This document shows, piece after piece, positions 55,031 to 63,941 of a stretch of DNA of 64,000 nt (the stretch's first letter is position 1; every line of letters starts with the position of its first letter). Under the pieces are notes generated by a model. The model did not search any database. It was given only the letters and a program-made list of their open reading frames with translations, and had not been told where the DNA came from. Source of the DNA: Clostridia bacterium. Lineage in GTDB: Bacteria > Bacillota > Clostridia > Lachnospirales > Bianqueaceae. The position numbers and the translations under genes are program-made. Location of the stretch: positions 1-64,000 of the forward strand of contig CAAFMN010000047.1 of NCBI GenBank assembly GCA_900764045.1, in the 5' to 3' direction.

Positions 55031-55567
55031 TCATTCCTCCGGCTCGATCAGTCCATAGGTGCCAGGCTCCTTCCGCTTGTACACCACGCTGATCTGCTGA
55101 TTGGCCACATTACGGAACACAAAGAAATCATGTCCCAGAAGCTCCATCTGCAGGCAGGCTTCATTGACATCCATCGGCTTGGCCGGTACCCTCTTGATCC
55201 TGCGGATGACCATGGCCTCTTCCTCTTCACCGGGAACATCCTCAAAATATTTTGTATTCCATGTCTTGTCTGCTTTGGCTCTTGTCTGCAGCTTCTTTCT
55301 ATAGCGGACAATCTGGCGCTCCAGCTTGTCCATCGCCTGATCCAACGCCGCGTATTTGTCCGCGTCCCTAACTTCGGCCCGTATCGGAGACGCGCCCTGT
55401 ACCGGAATTGTCACCTCAGCCGCCACACTTCGATTCTCCACTCTGTATGTCACATAAACTTTAGTATCGGGAGAAAAGAACTTGCTCAGCCGCTCCAGCT
55501 TCTTCTCAGACATTTCCTTCAGATTCTCTGTGATCTCAATGTCGCGGCCCTTAAACTCGTACCTCAT
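55031..55567 (-). CDS. hpf: Long-form ribosome hibernation promoting factor
   Basis: The 178-residue protein has an N-terminal S30AE domain (MRYEFKGRDIEITENLKEMSEKKLERLSKFF) and the C-terminal dimerisation domain (IKRVPAKPMDVNEACLQMELLGHDFFVFRN, ISVVYKRK). This is the long form that joins two 70S ribosomes into 100S dimers in stationary phase. An AGGGAG site precedes the ATG. A DnaA-box cluster lies upstream. Confidence 0.93.
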   Translation of the reverse strand: MRYEFKGRDIEITENLKEMSEKKLERLSKFFSPDTKVYVTYRVENRSVAAEVTIPVQGASPIRAEVRDADKYAALDQAMDKLERQIVRYRKKLQTRAKADKTWNTKYFEDVPGEEEEAMVIRRIKRVPAKPMDVNEACLQMELLGHDFFVFRNVANQQISVVYKRKEPGTYGLIEPEE

Positions 55568-55703
55568 AAAAACACTCCCTTACTTCAATTCTCAAACGTC
55601 CGTCAGGAACCCGGTCTTCCGTGTCCTTCCGACCGCCTGTATTTTCTCTATTCGACACAGAACATCGGAATCCTCTTTTATACGAACACAAATTTGTATT
55701 AAG

Positions 55704-55857
55704 TTATCCACATTTTTAAGTGGATAACTCTTTGCAAGAGGCGGATAACTCCACTTGCATTTTTTAATCCTCCACATTTTATCCCCAGCAATGTGGACAA
55801 TGTGGACAACTTTGTGAATAACCCTTTTTATAGCTTTTTTATCTTTTCTTATCCACA
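55704..55857. promoter_or_regulatory. Cluster of DnaA-box-like 9-mers upstream of hpf
   Basis: Two perfect TTATCCACA boxes (55704-55712, 55849-55857) flank at least five one-mismatch boxes: AGTGGATAA 55719-55727, TTATCCCCA 55779-55787, TGTGGACAA 55792-55800 and 55801-55809, TGTGAATAA 55813-55821. The first two form a 10-bp inverted repeat (55702-55711/55720-55729). AT-rich DNA follows to 55990. It could be a DnaA-titration or regulatory cluster, or less likely an origin. The remaining bases of this 471-bp gap hold no gene I can support. Confidence 0.6.
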
Positions 55858-55998
55858 TATACTCCACATTCTTTCCACCGTCTATATTTTCGCACTATTT
55901 CACCTTTTCCAACATATGCTTTCTCCTTCACTTTTCTAAATATATGGCATACTTTCGTGTCATTTTAACAGTTTTTTACAGCAAAAAACACAAGAAAA

Positions 55999-56024
55999 GC
56001 GAACAACAATTCGCTGTTGTTCGC
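55999..56024 (-). terminator. Terminator of the Sel1-NERD gene
   Basis: Perfect 10-bp arms GCGAACAACA and TGTTGTTCGC around a 6-nt loop are followed by TTTTC on the minus strand. Confidence 0.75.
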
Positions 56025-56038
56025 CCGTTTTATCGTTC

Positions 56039-57511
56039 TTAATTGTACTTTTTCTCCCGATCCGCGATTCTCTTATTCTCCGGATACTGCCGCAGCAGAT
56101 GCTCAATCGCCTTCATAACCTGCGCCATCTCCCCCGTCCGCAGGACATGACGGCTCTCCTGCATCTCCATAAATCCCCGGACCTTCTCTCCGCCGCCAAC
56201 CAGCACATGAACATTGTCCTCTTTGGAGATCCCTTCAATCTTGTCCACATTGGTATGCCCACCGAAAACCACAACAGAGTAGATCGGAATATCATGCAGC
56301 CAGAAGCCCGGACAAAGAGCTCTGAGTGCGTCCTGCAGCGACTGAATATCAGCTTCGTTTTTCAGGAGCGGATTAGCCATATATCGCACACGGCCCGTAT
56401 AACCGTGCACCTTCCACTCCTCATCATCCGCCCGTCCGCTGATGTTTCCCGTGATTCCGCTCACATTGATCACATAGATTCCCTTCTCACTGACCAGCAG
56501 AAGATCAATCACCGTCATTGCTTTTCTGCCCGGCAGAATCATAGATGGTATCATGTATCCCCGGTAATTTCCAAAGGGTGACCGCGGCAGCCGCTGACTG
56601 TTATAGCAAAAAGGCTGCAACTCCTTCTGCAAAGTGACGTAGATCTCATACTGACTCTGCCCAGCTCGGTCCATCTCTTCATAGTCCTTCTGATGCTGCT
56701 GATAAAAGGGCGTACTGCGGAAATAGATCCGGTCCACAGCTCGCTGATGCGCGACCTGATACCCATAATAGAATCCGATTCCGGTGCCCAGCACAGCAAG
56801 CCCCGCCGTTATGATGCCGTATAGAGAACTTCCTCCGGACAACAGCATCAGGATCAAGGCCGCCAAACCTGCCAACAGAAGGCTTGCCAACAGACCGACG
56901 CCGGCAAAAATCAGGCCGGTCTTGAGGTAATCCAACGCGAATGCCGGCGCTTTTTCCACCGGCTTTGCCTCTCCGATCGCCACACTGCGTGGCTTATCCT
57001 CCTCATTCGTCGGCACACCGTAACGCACATTGTCCGGCTCCCCTTCACCCTTAGAGAATTCCCAGGCGCTCTTGGACGCCTCTTCTCCCTCCGGCCGGCT
57101 GACCAGCTGGTCCGGCTCCTCGTCATAACCCTTGGCCCGCGCCGCACTGATCCACCGCTTACCTTCTTCTTCGGAAACCGGCGTACCATAGCCGGTCAGA
57201 TAGCATTTTCCCAACCAATACTGCGCTTCCGCGTCATCCTGAAGCGCCGCCATCTGATACATCCGGATGGCCTCCTCCGGATTCTCATCCGGATACGGCG
57301 CATGCTGCGCGCTGGTATACAACAGGCCCAATGCCTTCTGCGCCTTCAGGCATCCGCCTTCTGCCGCAACCTTGATCCACAGATATCCCTGCCGCGGGTC
57401 CTTAACTTCTCCGCTTCCTTTGTAATATTTCAGCGCCAACAGATACTGTGCGTTGGCGTCCCCCGCTTCCGCCCTTTGCCGCAGCTCGTCCGCCGCCATA
57501 ATCATATTCAA
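56039..57511 (-). CDS. Membrane protein with Sel1-like repeats and a NERD domain
   Basis: The 490-residue protein has three to four Sel1/TPR-like repeats at about 5-150 (GDANAQYLLALKYYKGSG, DAEAQYWLGKCYLTGYG). A charged linker and two membrane helices (about 195-255) follow, then a C-terminal nuclease-related NERD domain. The last contains DLLLVSEKGIYVINVSGITGNISG, the core that in restriction-like folds carries catalytic residues, though here Asn replaces the expected Glu/Lys pattern. Its function is unknown. Confidence 0.65.
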   Translation of the reverse strand: MNMIMAADELRQRAEAGDANAQYLLALKYYKGSGEVKDPRQGYLWIKVAAEGGCLKAQKALGLLYTSAQHAPYPDENPEEAIRMYQMAALQDDAEAQYWLGKCYLTGYGTPVSEEEGKRWISAARAKGYDEEPDQLVSRPEGEEASKSAWEFSKGEGEPDNVRYGVPTNEEDKPRSVAIGEAKPVEKAPAFALDYLKTGLIFAGVGLLASLLLAGLAALILMLLSGGSSLYGIITAGLAVLGTGIGFYYGYQVAHQRAVDRIYFRSTPFYQQHQKDYEEMDRAGQSQYEIYVTLQKELQPFCYNSQRLPRSPFGNYRGYMIPSMILPGRKAMTVIDLLLVSEKGIYVINVSGITGNISGRADDEEWKVHGYTGRVRYMANPLLKNEADIQSLQDALRALCPGFWLHDIPIYSVVVFGGHTNVDKIEGISKEDNVHVLVGGGEKVRGFMEMQESRHVLRTGEMAQVMKAIEHLLRQYPENKRIADREKKYN

Positions 57512-57524
57512 TTCCTCCTGCTCT

Positions 57525-57977
57525 TTATGCCCTCGTCATATTACTATTGTGATAGCGCGGATCCTGTGATACATCTTCGCCGAACCATTCCGGCTTCTGA
57601 AACTCCCGCATTCCGTCCTCACTCAAAAATTCCACCTCAGCCAGGATCAAGCCCTGCTGTGTGCCCCCGAACACATCTACTTCGGCTTTTAAGCCGTTCT
57701 CTAAAGGATATACATATCGTGTTTTAACAATAAACCGGCCTGAACATTTTTCCTTCAGTCCCTCAAATTGGCGGGAAGTAAGCTCCAGCTCATATTCCTC
57801 CCGGACGATCATCCCACCGCCTTTAACCGTCAGGATATACCGCTGTTCCTCTCCATTGTTCCATGAACGGATTCGAATCACCGGGTCCGTGCTGATATAC
57901 CCCTGTTCTATATGAATCGCTTCTGCCGCCGGCAGCTCCGGCAGCTTCTCTACCAGGAATTTTCGTTCGATCTCCAT
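57525..57977 (-). CDS. CYTH-domain protein (triphosphate tunnel family)
   Basis: The 150-residue protein starts with the family signature MEIERKFLV (E-x-E-x-K) and continues through the alternating charged strands of the triphosphate tunnel (YILTVKGGGMIVREEYELEL, EVEFLSEDGMREFQKP). Members hydrolyse inorganic triphosphate or thiamine triphosphate. It is divergent from the HIT gene with its own promoter and ends 13 bp before the Sel1-NERD gene. Confidence 0.85.
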   Translation of the reverse strand: MEIERKFLVEKLPELPAAEAIHIEQGYISTDPVIRIRSWNNGEEQRYILTVKGGGMIVREEYELELTSRQFEGLKEKCSGRFIVKTRYVYPLENGLKAEVDVFGGTQQGLILAEVEFLSEDGMREFQKPEWFGEDVSQDPRYHNSNMTRA

Positions 57978-58000
57978 CTGGCGTCCCCTCCCTCCTATTT

Positions 58001-58028
58001 ATTGTACCGATTCCTTCCGAAATGTCAA
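58001..58028 (-). promoter_or_regulatory. Sigma-A promoter of the CYTH gene
   Basis: Perfect TTGACA (58023-58028), a 16-bp spacer and TACAAT (58001-58006) lie 23 bp before the CYTH ATG on the minus strand. Confidence 0.7.
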
Positions 58029-58036
58029 CCGTTTTA

Positions 58037-58065
58037 TTGACAAAAACCCAACTTTGTACTACAAT
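58037..58065 (+). promoter_or_regulatory. Sigma-A promoter of the HIT gene
   Basis: Perfect TTGACA (58037-58042), a 17-bp spacer and TACAAT (58060-58065) lie 44 bp before the HIT ATG, back to back with the CYTH promoter. Confidence 0.75.
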
Positions 58066-58109
58066 CCTAATATCAACTGAAACCGCTCATGCGGAGAAAG
58101 GACTTAACT

Positions 58110-58535
58110 ATGGAAATCAAAGATACCAATTGCGCATATTGCATGGAAGACGAAAAGCTGGATCAGTTCGGCATCAAGATCTGCGAGCTTCCCACCAGTA
58201 AGCTGTACCTTTTTAAGGAGCAAAGCCATCCCGGCCGTGTTATTGTCGCTCACAAGCGCCATCTCGGCGATATGACCCTGCTCTCTGACGAGGAGCGGAA
58301 CGCTTTCTTTGCTGATATCGCCCATGTTTCCCGTGCGCTGCAGGCCGCCTTCCATCCGGACAAGGTAAATTACGGCGCTTACGGCGATACCGGACATCAT
58401 CTGCACTTCCACCTCGTTCCCAAATACAAAGACGAATATGAGTGGGGCGGTGTATTTGCCATGAATCCCGGTGTCAAGACCTTGAGCGACGCTGAATACG
58501 CGGAGCTGATCCAGAAGATCAAGGATAACCTGTAA
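58110..58535 (+). CDS. HIT-family nucleotide hydrolase/transferase
   Basis: The 141-residue protein has the histidine triad H97-L-H99-F-H101 in GHHLHFHLVP. An N-terminal CAYC may bind metal. Members hydrolyse adenosine polyphosphates or nucleoside phosphoramidates. The start at 58110 follows an AGAAAGGA site; an in-frame ATG at 58089 lacks one. A terminator follows. Confidence 0.87.
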   Translation: MEIKDTNCAYCMEDEKLDQFGIKICELPTSKLYLFKEQSHPGRVIVAHKRHLGDMTLLSDEERNAFFADIAHVSRALQAAFHPDKVNYGAYGDTGHHLHFHLVPKYKDEYEWGGVFAMNPGVKTLSDAEYAELIQKIKDNL

Positions 58536-58542
58536 TTCTAAG

Positions 58543-58572
58543 GGGCGCTGTTTTCGCGCCCTTTTATTTTTT
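58543..58572 (+). terminator. Terminator of the HIT gene
   Basis: GGGCGC/GCGCCC arms with a 7-nt loop are followed by TTTTATTTTTT. Confidence 0.8.
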
Positions 58573-58592
58573 ATATCAAAGGAGGTCACACT

Positions 58593-59654
58593 ATGTCACT
58601 ACAAACAGAATTGCAGCTTCGTCATCTACCGGAGATTCTCCCGGATGATACTCCCTGGCCCGTTCGGCGCGCGGAGATTCAGAAAATACTGGAAAAGGAG
58701 ATCTACGGCGCCATCCCGCCTGCGCCGGAATGCGTACACGCTCAGATTCTGGAAGAAAAAGCCGCTTACGCCGGAAAAGCTGTGCGTCAGCAAATCGCGC
58801 TGACCTTTGATACGCCAAAGGGTCCGTTTACTTTCCCGTTCTATCTGGTAGTTCCCAAGTCAGAGCAGCCTGTTCCGGCCGTAGTACACATCTCGTTCTC
58901 TCCCCTTCCGGATAATGATTCCTCTCCCATGGAAGAATTGATCGATCATGGTTTTGCCATTGCCGGCTTCTTCTACCGCGACGTTGCCAACGATACGAAC
59001 GATGGTTTTACTTCCGGCCTGGGTCCGCTCTACATCACGACGCCACGTCAGCCGGAGGATCCCGGAACCATCAGCCTGTGGTCCTTTGCCGCATCGCGTG
59101 TATTGGATTACCTGTTGACACGTCCCGAGATCTGCCATGAAAAAATCGCGGTTGCCGGACATTCCCGTCTTGGCAAAACCGCCCTGTGGGCCGGAGCCTG
59201 CGACACTCGCTTCTATGCTGTATATTCCAATAATTCCGGATGCAGCGGCGCCGCAATTACCCGCGGCAAGGTTGGTGAAAATGTACAGGTAATCAGCACC
59301 AACTTCCCCTACTGGTTCTGTCCCAATTATCAGCAGTACAAAGGCCGCGAGGACGCTATGCCCTTTGATCAGCATTTTCTTCTGGCCCTGGTTGCGCCCC
59401 GTCTCCTGTATGTCGCCAGTGCCGAGGAAGATACCTGGGCGGATCCCGCATCAGAATTCTTAAGTGCAGTGGAAGCCGGGCGTGTCTACACGCTTCTCGG
59501 CGTCCAGCCTCTTGTGTGCGAAGACCGACTGCCTGTCCCCCCGGACAGTTACCCGGACGGACGCATTGGCTACCATATCCGACGCGGCACGCACTTCTTA
59601 AGCCGCTATGACTGGGATCATTTTCTGAACTTCCTGACCCGGCATGATCAATAA
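58593..59654 (+). CDS. CE15/acetyl xylan esterase-like alpha/beta hydrolase
   Basis: The 353-residue protein has a nucleophile motif GHSRLGKTALWAG, close to the GCSRxGK motif of glucuronoyl esterases (CE15). An acidic SAEEDTWADP segment and a C-terminal His in THFLSRYDWDHFL complete a likely triad. There is no signal peptide, so it probably acts on small imported esters. An AGGAGG site precedes the ATG. Its exact substrate is unknown. Confidence 0.72.
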   Translation: MSLQTELQLRHLPEILPDDTPWPVRRAEIQKILEKEIYGAIPPAPECVHAQILEEKAAYAGKAVRQQIALTFDTPKGPFTFPFYLVVPKSEQPVPAVVHISFSPLPDNDSSPMEELIDHGFAIAGFFYRDVANDTNDGFTSGLGPLYITTPRQPEDPGTISLWSFAASRVLDYLLTRPEICHEKIAVAGHSRLGKTALWAGACDTRFYAVYSNNSGCSGAAITRGKVGENVQVISTNFPYWFCPNYQQYKGREDAMPFDQHFLLALVAPRLLYVASAEEDTWADPASEFLSAVEAGRVYTLLGVQPLVCEDRLPVPPDSYPDGRIGYHIRRGTHFLSRYDWDHFLNFLTRHDQ

Positions 59655-59658
59655 CAAC

Positions 59659-59697
59659 AAAGGCTGGTCTCTCCGTTATGAATGACCAGCCTTTTTC
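59659..59697. terminator. Terminator between convergent esterase and DNA methyltransferase
   Basis: Perfect 11-bp arms (59659-59669, 59684-59694) are followed by TTTTT on the plus strand. The right half overlaps the last codons of the minus-strand methyltransferase. Confidence 0.75.
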
Positions 59698-60623
59698 TCT
59701 GCCGGGACAGAATTTCTCTCCCAAAATACACCATCCTGATATCCCTGAATCCTGGTATCAGTTTCTGCCGCCTCCAGGCGCTGTTCTGCCCATACGCAGT
59801 ATCTGGCCTCGGACTCAATTCCAATATAATGCCGTCCCAACTTCCTGGCTGTGACACTGGTCGTCCCGGATCCCAAAAAAGGGTCCAGCACGACGTCCCC
59901 CTCCGACGAACTCGCCAGAAGAATCTTCGCGATCAGCTTCTCCGGCTTCTGTGTCGGATGCGCTGTATTTTCCGCCATGGACCAAAAGGGAATCGTGATA
60001 TCATCCCAGAAGTTGGACGGGCAGGTATCGCGGTAACGGTTACCCTCACTCTCGGTCCAATCCTTAGGAACTCCTTCTGCCCGGTATGGCGCCAACACCT
60101 TCCGCCGCAGCTTTACCGCGTCCAGATGGAAGGTATAACTGCTGCCTTTGGTCGCGAACCAGATATCCTCCATCCCGTTCTTCCAGTTTCTCTTTGCGCC
60201 GCGCCCTTTTTCTCTCTGCCAGGTGATTCTGTTACGCACCTGAAACATCTCGCTTAGAACCCGGCCGATAATCAGACTGCTCTCCCAGTCACAGCAGACA
60301 TAGATAGAGCCTTCTTCTTTTAAGAGCGGGTACACTGCCCGCAGCCATCGCCGCGTATAATCTTCGTATTCTTCTGCTCTTTTCTTCTGAAAGCGATTGC
60401 CGTTATAGTTCTTGGTCAGATTATACGGCGGATCCGCAATGATCAGGTCCACTGACTTTTCCGGCAGCAGGGGACACACCTCGAACATGCTCCCCCATAG
60501 AGTCCGGTCCAAAACCTGTTCCAGCGTCTGTTCTTCCTTTACGCAGACACAGCGTTTCAGATATTCCTGCCCCTCCTCTACCGAGGTCCGTAATGTCTTA
60601 TTTTTCCCGGTTCTTTCCTCCAT
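59676..60623 (-). CDS. Orphan site-specific DNA methyltransferase (DPPY type)
   Basis: The protein has 315 residues from the ATG at 60623 (AAGGAAG site). Motif IV DPPY (64-67) comes before motif I FLGSGTT (249-255), the beta-class order, with HPTQKPEKL in between. DPPY points to N6-adenine or N4-cytosine methylation. No restriction endonuclease gene is adjacent, so it looks solitary. Its start overlaps the end of the P-type ATPase gene by 26 bp. The target sequence is unknown. Confidence 0.82.
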   Translation of the reverse strand: MEERTGKNKTLRTSVEEGQEYLKRCVCVKEEQTLEQVLDRTLWGSMFEVCPLLPEKSVDLIIADPPYNLTKNYNGNRFQKKRAEEYEDYTRRWLRAVYPLLKEEGSIYVCCDWESSLIIGRVLSEMFQVRNRITWQREKGRGAKRNWKNGMEDIWFATKGSSYTFHLDAVKLRRKVLAPYRAEGVPKDWTESEGNRYRDTCPSNFWDDITIPFWSMAENTAHPTQKPEKLIAKILLASSSEGDVVLDPFLGSGTTSVTARKLGRHYIGIESEARYCVWAEQRLEAAETDTRIQGYQDGVFWERNSVPAEKKAGHS

Positions 60624-63141
60624 GTTTATTCTTCCTTGCCTCTCTTCTGGCCTCTTTCTCCGCCGTTTTCGCGGCCTTTTTATCGATCCGCCTCTGGATC
60701 CGCTCCTCTCTGTGAATTCTGCGGTTTTCCTTAAACTGACGAATTTGCTGGGAACGATCCTCAAACAGACGGAACATGAAGTTCAGCAGACCATAACCTG
60801 CGGACATAAAGAGCAGCATGAACACCAGCAGATCCGGATTGGCTCTCTGCAAAGAGAAGAACTCCGGGAAGAACGCGATTCCGCCCCAGAAAATAAGATT
60901 CATCGCAATAAATACAAGCGTCCGCAGCCAGTTAAAGGGTTTACTGATTCGGAACAGAATCAACAGGCCGGTAAAACCTGCGACCACCACGCAAAGGGTG
61001 GATACCATACTGGATTCCAGACCGAAACGGCCCGCGCAAAACAGAATAAAACAGATATTGACGACAACAGACAGACCGCCCGGGATTGCTTTTAACAGAA
61101 CGTTTTTCAGGAATCGTCCCTGCACACGCTCCCGATTCGGCTGCAGCGCCAGGAAAAAGGCCGGGACGCCGATACAGCTTGTACTGATCAGGCTCATCTG
61201 AATCGGAATGAATGGATACTGCAGTGTAATAAACGCGAAGAGCAGCGCCAATAATCCCGAATACACGGTTTTGGTCAAAAACAGAGAAGAGGACCGCTCG
61301 ACATTGTTGATACACCTGCGGCCTTCCGCTACGACCTGCGGCATCGCGTCAAAATTGGACTCCAACAGTACCAGCTCCGCCGCGTTTCTCGCCGCGTCCG
61401 TACCGGATGCCATCGCGATGCTGCAATCGGCTTCCTTCAGCGCCAATACATCGTTGACGCCGTCTCCTGTCATGGCAACCGTATGACCCGCCCTTTTCAT
61501 GGCCATAACCAGCTGCTTTTTCTGCTGCGGTGTCACTCGTCCGAAAACGGTATACTCATTGGCCGCCTGCGCCAGCTCTTCCTCGGTCGTAAGCGTGCTG
61601 GCGTCCACCATCTTATCCCAGTTCTTCACTCCGGTATACTTGGCGATCCCCGCTACCGTATGCGGGCTGTCTCCGGAGATCACCTTGATATCCACGCCCT
61701 GCTGCGCAAAATACTCCAGTGTCGGCTTGGCCGCCTCACGGACCTTATCCCTCAGGAGAATCAGTCCGATCGGCTCGATCGACGCCGCGTCCGGCAGCGC
61801 CTCGCCCTGAAAACTATCCTTGGAATGCACAACCAGCAGCACACGGTATTCCATCGCGTACTCATTGATCTTCTTATGCAGTTCTTCGCTCATGGAGGGG
61901 TACAGGAACTCCGCGGCGCCGATACAAAATGTCCCCTGCTCCTCAAACGTGGCGCCGGACCATTTGGTTTTGCTGGAGAAAGACACCGCTTGTACACACT
62001 TCCACGACGCGCTGCCGTCATCCTTGTATTTTTCCGCGATGGCCTTGAATGTCGCGTTCTTGTCTGGAATCGCCTGCGTCAGAGATACCAGTGCCTTGGG
62101 AATCCACTTGGCATATTGCTCACCAAGCATCATCGTATCCACTACCTCCATATAGCCTTCCGTCAAGGTCCCCGTCTTATCCAGACACAGGGTATCCACC
62201 CTCGCCAATGTCTCAATACAATACAGCTGCTGTACCAGTACTTTATAACGCGACAGCCGTATAACGCTGACCGCCAGCGCCGTACTGGTCAAGAGCATCA
62301 ATCCCTCCGGAATCATACCGATCAGGGACGCCGTCGTAGAGACGACCGCGCTCTGGATCGTCGCTCCTTCCAGTCCGTACTGCTTGATAAAAATAACCAC
62401 GCCCAACGGAACGATCAGCACCGAGATCACGCGTACAATCCACTGCAAAGAGGTCATAATCTCAGAATTGATTTTCTTTACAAATTTAGCGCCGCTGGAG
62501 ATGGACGATACGTACTTCTCCTTACCGACCTGTACCGCCTGCGCGCGGCATTTACCGTTGATCAGGTATGAGCCCGCCATCATCGTATCTCCCGGCTCCT
62601 TGACGATCGCGTCGGCTTCCCCTGTAATAAAGGACTCATCCACCTGACACTGGCCTTCCAGCACCAGAGCGTCCGCCTGCACCTGATTGCCCGGTTCCAG
62701 GATCATCACATCATCCTGAACCACCTCAGAGCTTACAACTTCCTCTTTCCGGCCGTCACGCACCACCTTGACCTTACTGGCCGAGAGAAAAGTCAGCCGG
62801 TCCATCGTCCGCTTCGAACGAATCTCCTGAAAGATCCCTATCGCCGTATTAGCTATAATAATCGCCATAAACGTGACATTCTTGAAGGATCCCACGGCGA
62901 TGACCGCAATCGCCAGAACAATATTGACCAGGTTGAACAGGGTACACACATGGCCTCGGATGATCTCCTTGACCGTCTTGGTCTGTCCCATATCGTCCAC
63001 ATTGTCCCGTCCCTCTTCGTGGCGCTTGGCAACCTCTTCTGCCGTCAATCCTTTATCCTTATCCACCTTATACTCCGACAGCCGAACCTCCGGCGCCGGC
63101 GCGGCTCCCGCGATAAGCTCTACCTTCTTTCCCTCTTCCAT
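60598..63141 (-). CDS. CtpE-like cation-transporting P-type ATPase
   Basis: The protein has 847 residues from the ATG at 63141 (AGGAGG site). The P-type ATPase motifs are present: TGEAD actuator loop, DKTGTLTEG phosphorylation site and MTGDGVNDVLALKEAD hinge. The membrane motif IPEGLMLLTS is of the CtpE type, whose mycobacterial member transports Ca2+. Transported ion here is inference. A basic Lys/Arg-rich tail of about 50 residues ends the protein. It follows the CmpB-family gene by 27 bp. Confidence 0.85.
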   Translation of the reverse strand: MEEGKKVELIAGAAPAPEVRLSEYKVDKDKGLTAEEVAKRHEEGRDNVDDMGQTKTVKEIIRGHVCTLFNLVNIVLAIAVIAVGSFKNVTFMAIIIANTAIGIFQEIRSKRTMDRLTFLSASKVKVVRDGRKEEVVSSEVVQDDVMILEPGNQVQADALVLEGQCQVDESFITGEADAIVKEPGDTMMAGSYLINGKCRAQAVQVGKEKYVSSISSGAKFVKKINSEIMTSLQWIVRVISVLIVPLGVVIFIKQYGLEGATIQSAVVSTTASLIGMIPEGLMLLTSTALAVSVIRLSRYKVLVQQLYCIETLARVDTLCLDKTGTLTEGYMEVVDTMMLGEQYAKWIPKALVSLTQAIPDKNATFKAIAEKYKDDGSASWKCVQAVSFSSKTKWSGATFEEQGTFCIGAAEFLYPSMSEELHKKINEYAMEYRVLLVVHSKDSFQGEALPDAASIEPIGLILLRDKVREAAKPTLEYFAQQGVDIKVISGDSPHTVAGIAKYTGVKNWDKMVDASTLTTEEELAQAANEYTVFGRVTPQQKKQLVMAMKRAGHTVAMTGDGVNDVLALKEADCSIAMASGTDAARNAAELVLLESNFDAMPQVVAEGRRCINNVERSSSLFLTKTVYSGLLALLFAFITLQYPFIPIQMSLISTSCIGVPAFFLALQPNRERVQGRFLKNVLLKAIPGGLSVVVNICFILFCAGRFGLESSMVSTLCVVVAGFTGLLILFRISKPFNWLRTLVFIAMNLIFWGGIAFFPEFFSLQRANPDLLVFMLLFMSAGYGLLNFMFRLFEDRSQQIRQFKENRRIHREERIQRRIDKKAAKTAEKEARREARKNKHGGKNREK

Positions 63142-63168
63142 TGGCCCTTCCTCCTGTCGCATATCGTC

Positions 63169-63870
63169 CTATTTCTGTCCGTCTACCGGCACTGCGTTCG
63201 GATAGATCCGATCCATCACTTCATCCGGATAATGCTGATCCAGCCACTCCTCTACCACGTTGGACGGCGGCTGGCCCGCCCGCCTGGACGTATGCCGGCT
63301 GGCCGCCAATATGGACATGGTTATATTGAACGCCATAAATGTACAGGCAATCACCGTAAGAATTCTGCCCAGCCGGATCGGTATCCTCTCAATCTGCTTG
63401 GTAAAAGCCGGATATATCACCGACATCCACATGACGCCCAAAAAGCCCCAGCAGGCAGCAAAAGCCAGATTGGTCCGGCCTCCGATATTCCAGAAGGTAT
63501 CGTCGTACTGCCACGAAACCGTCCCGAAAAACTTCTCCTGCAGCACGCTCAGCGTATATTCAAACGCGGCGCCAAGCACCATTGTAATCAGAAAATATCC
63601 CACCGGCGTCCGCGCCTTTTTCGGAATCGCAGATAACACTAATGTAATCAGCACCGCTCCGGAACCGTAGACCGGGTTGAACGGCCCATACAGAAGCCCC
63701 CCGCGCAGCCCAAATTTGTGCTCGATAAAGATGCAATACAGAGTCTCCGCAATGAAACCAATGATGCATCCCACAAAAAACACCCAAAATAGTTTAGTAA
63801 AACACAGTCCCTCTGCAAAAACTTTCTCATCCGAGAGAATCAGCTGTTCTTTCTCTTCTGTTTTACTCAT
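63169..63870 (-). CDS. CmpB-family putative ABC transporter-like membrane protein
   Basis: The protein has 233 residues from the ATG at 63870 (GGGAGG site). About five membrane helices and motifs GFIAETLYCIF, GPFNPVYGSGA and YTLSVLQEKFFG...WQYDD match the ABC_trans_CmpB family (Pfam PF06541). The function of this family is not established and no ATPase partner is adjacent. It probably forms an operon with the ATPase and methyltransferase. Confidence 0.78.
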   Translation of the reverse strand: MSKTEEKEQLILSDEKVFAEGLCFTKLFWVFFVGCIIGFIAETLYCIFIEHKFGLRGGLLYGPFNPVYGSGAVLITLVLSAIPKKARTPVGYFLITMVLGAAFEYTLSVLQEKFFGTVSWQYDDTFWNIGGRTNLAFAACWGFLGVMWMSVIYPAFTKQIERIPIRLGRILTVIACTFMAFNITMSILAASRHTSRRAGQPPSNVVEEWLDQHYPDEVMDRIYPNAVPVDGQK

Positions 63871-63912
63871 CGTCCTGATCCTCCCGCGTAATTGATAGTC
63901 GATACTCTGTAA

Positions 63913-63941
63913 AGTATAGCATAAAAGCCCCGGGCATGCAA
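63913..63941 (-). promoter_or_regulatory. Sigma-A promoter of the CmpB-ATPase-methyltransferase unit
   Basis: TTGCAT (63936-63941), a 17-bp spacer ending TGC (extended -10) and TATACT (63913-63918) lie on the minus strand. The -35 lies in the loop of the terminator of the upstream gene. Confidence 0.7.

Noticed and set aside
55592..55867. A 91-codon minus-strand frame across the DnaA-box cluster
   Set aside because: Its sequence is made largely of translated box repeats (for example TTATCCAC copies), it has a poor ribosome site, and it overlaps the hpf promoter region. I treat the DNA as regulatory.
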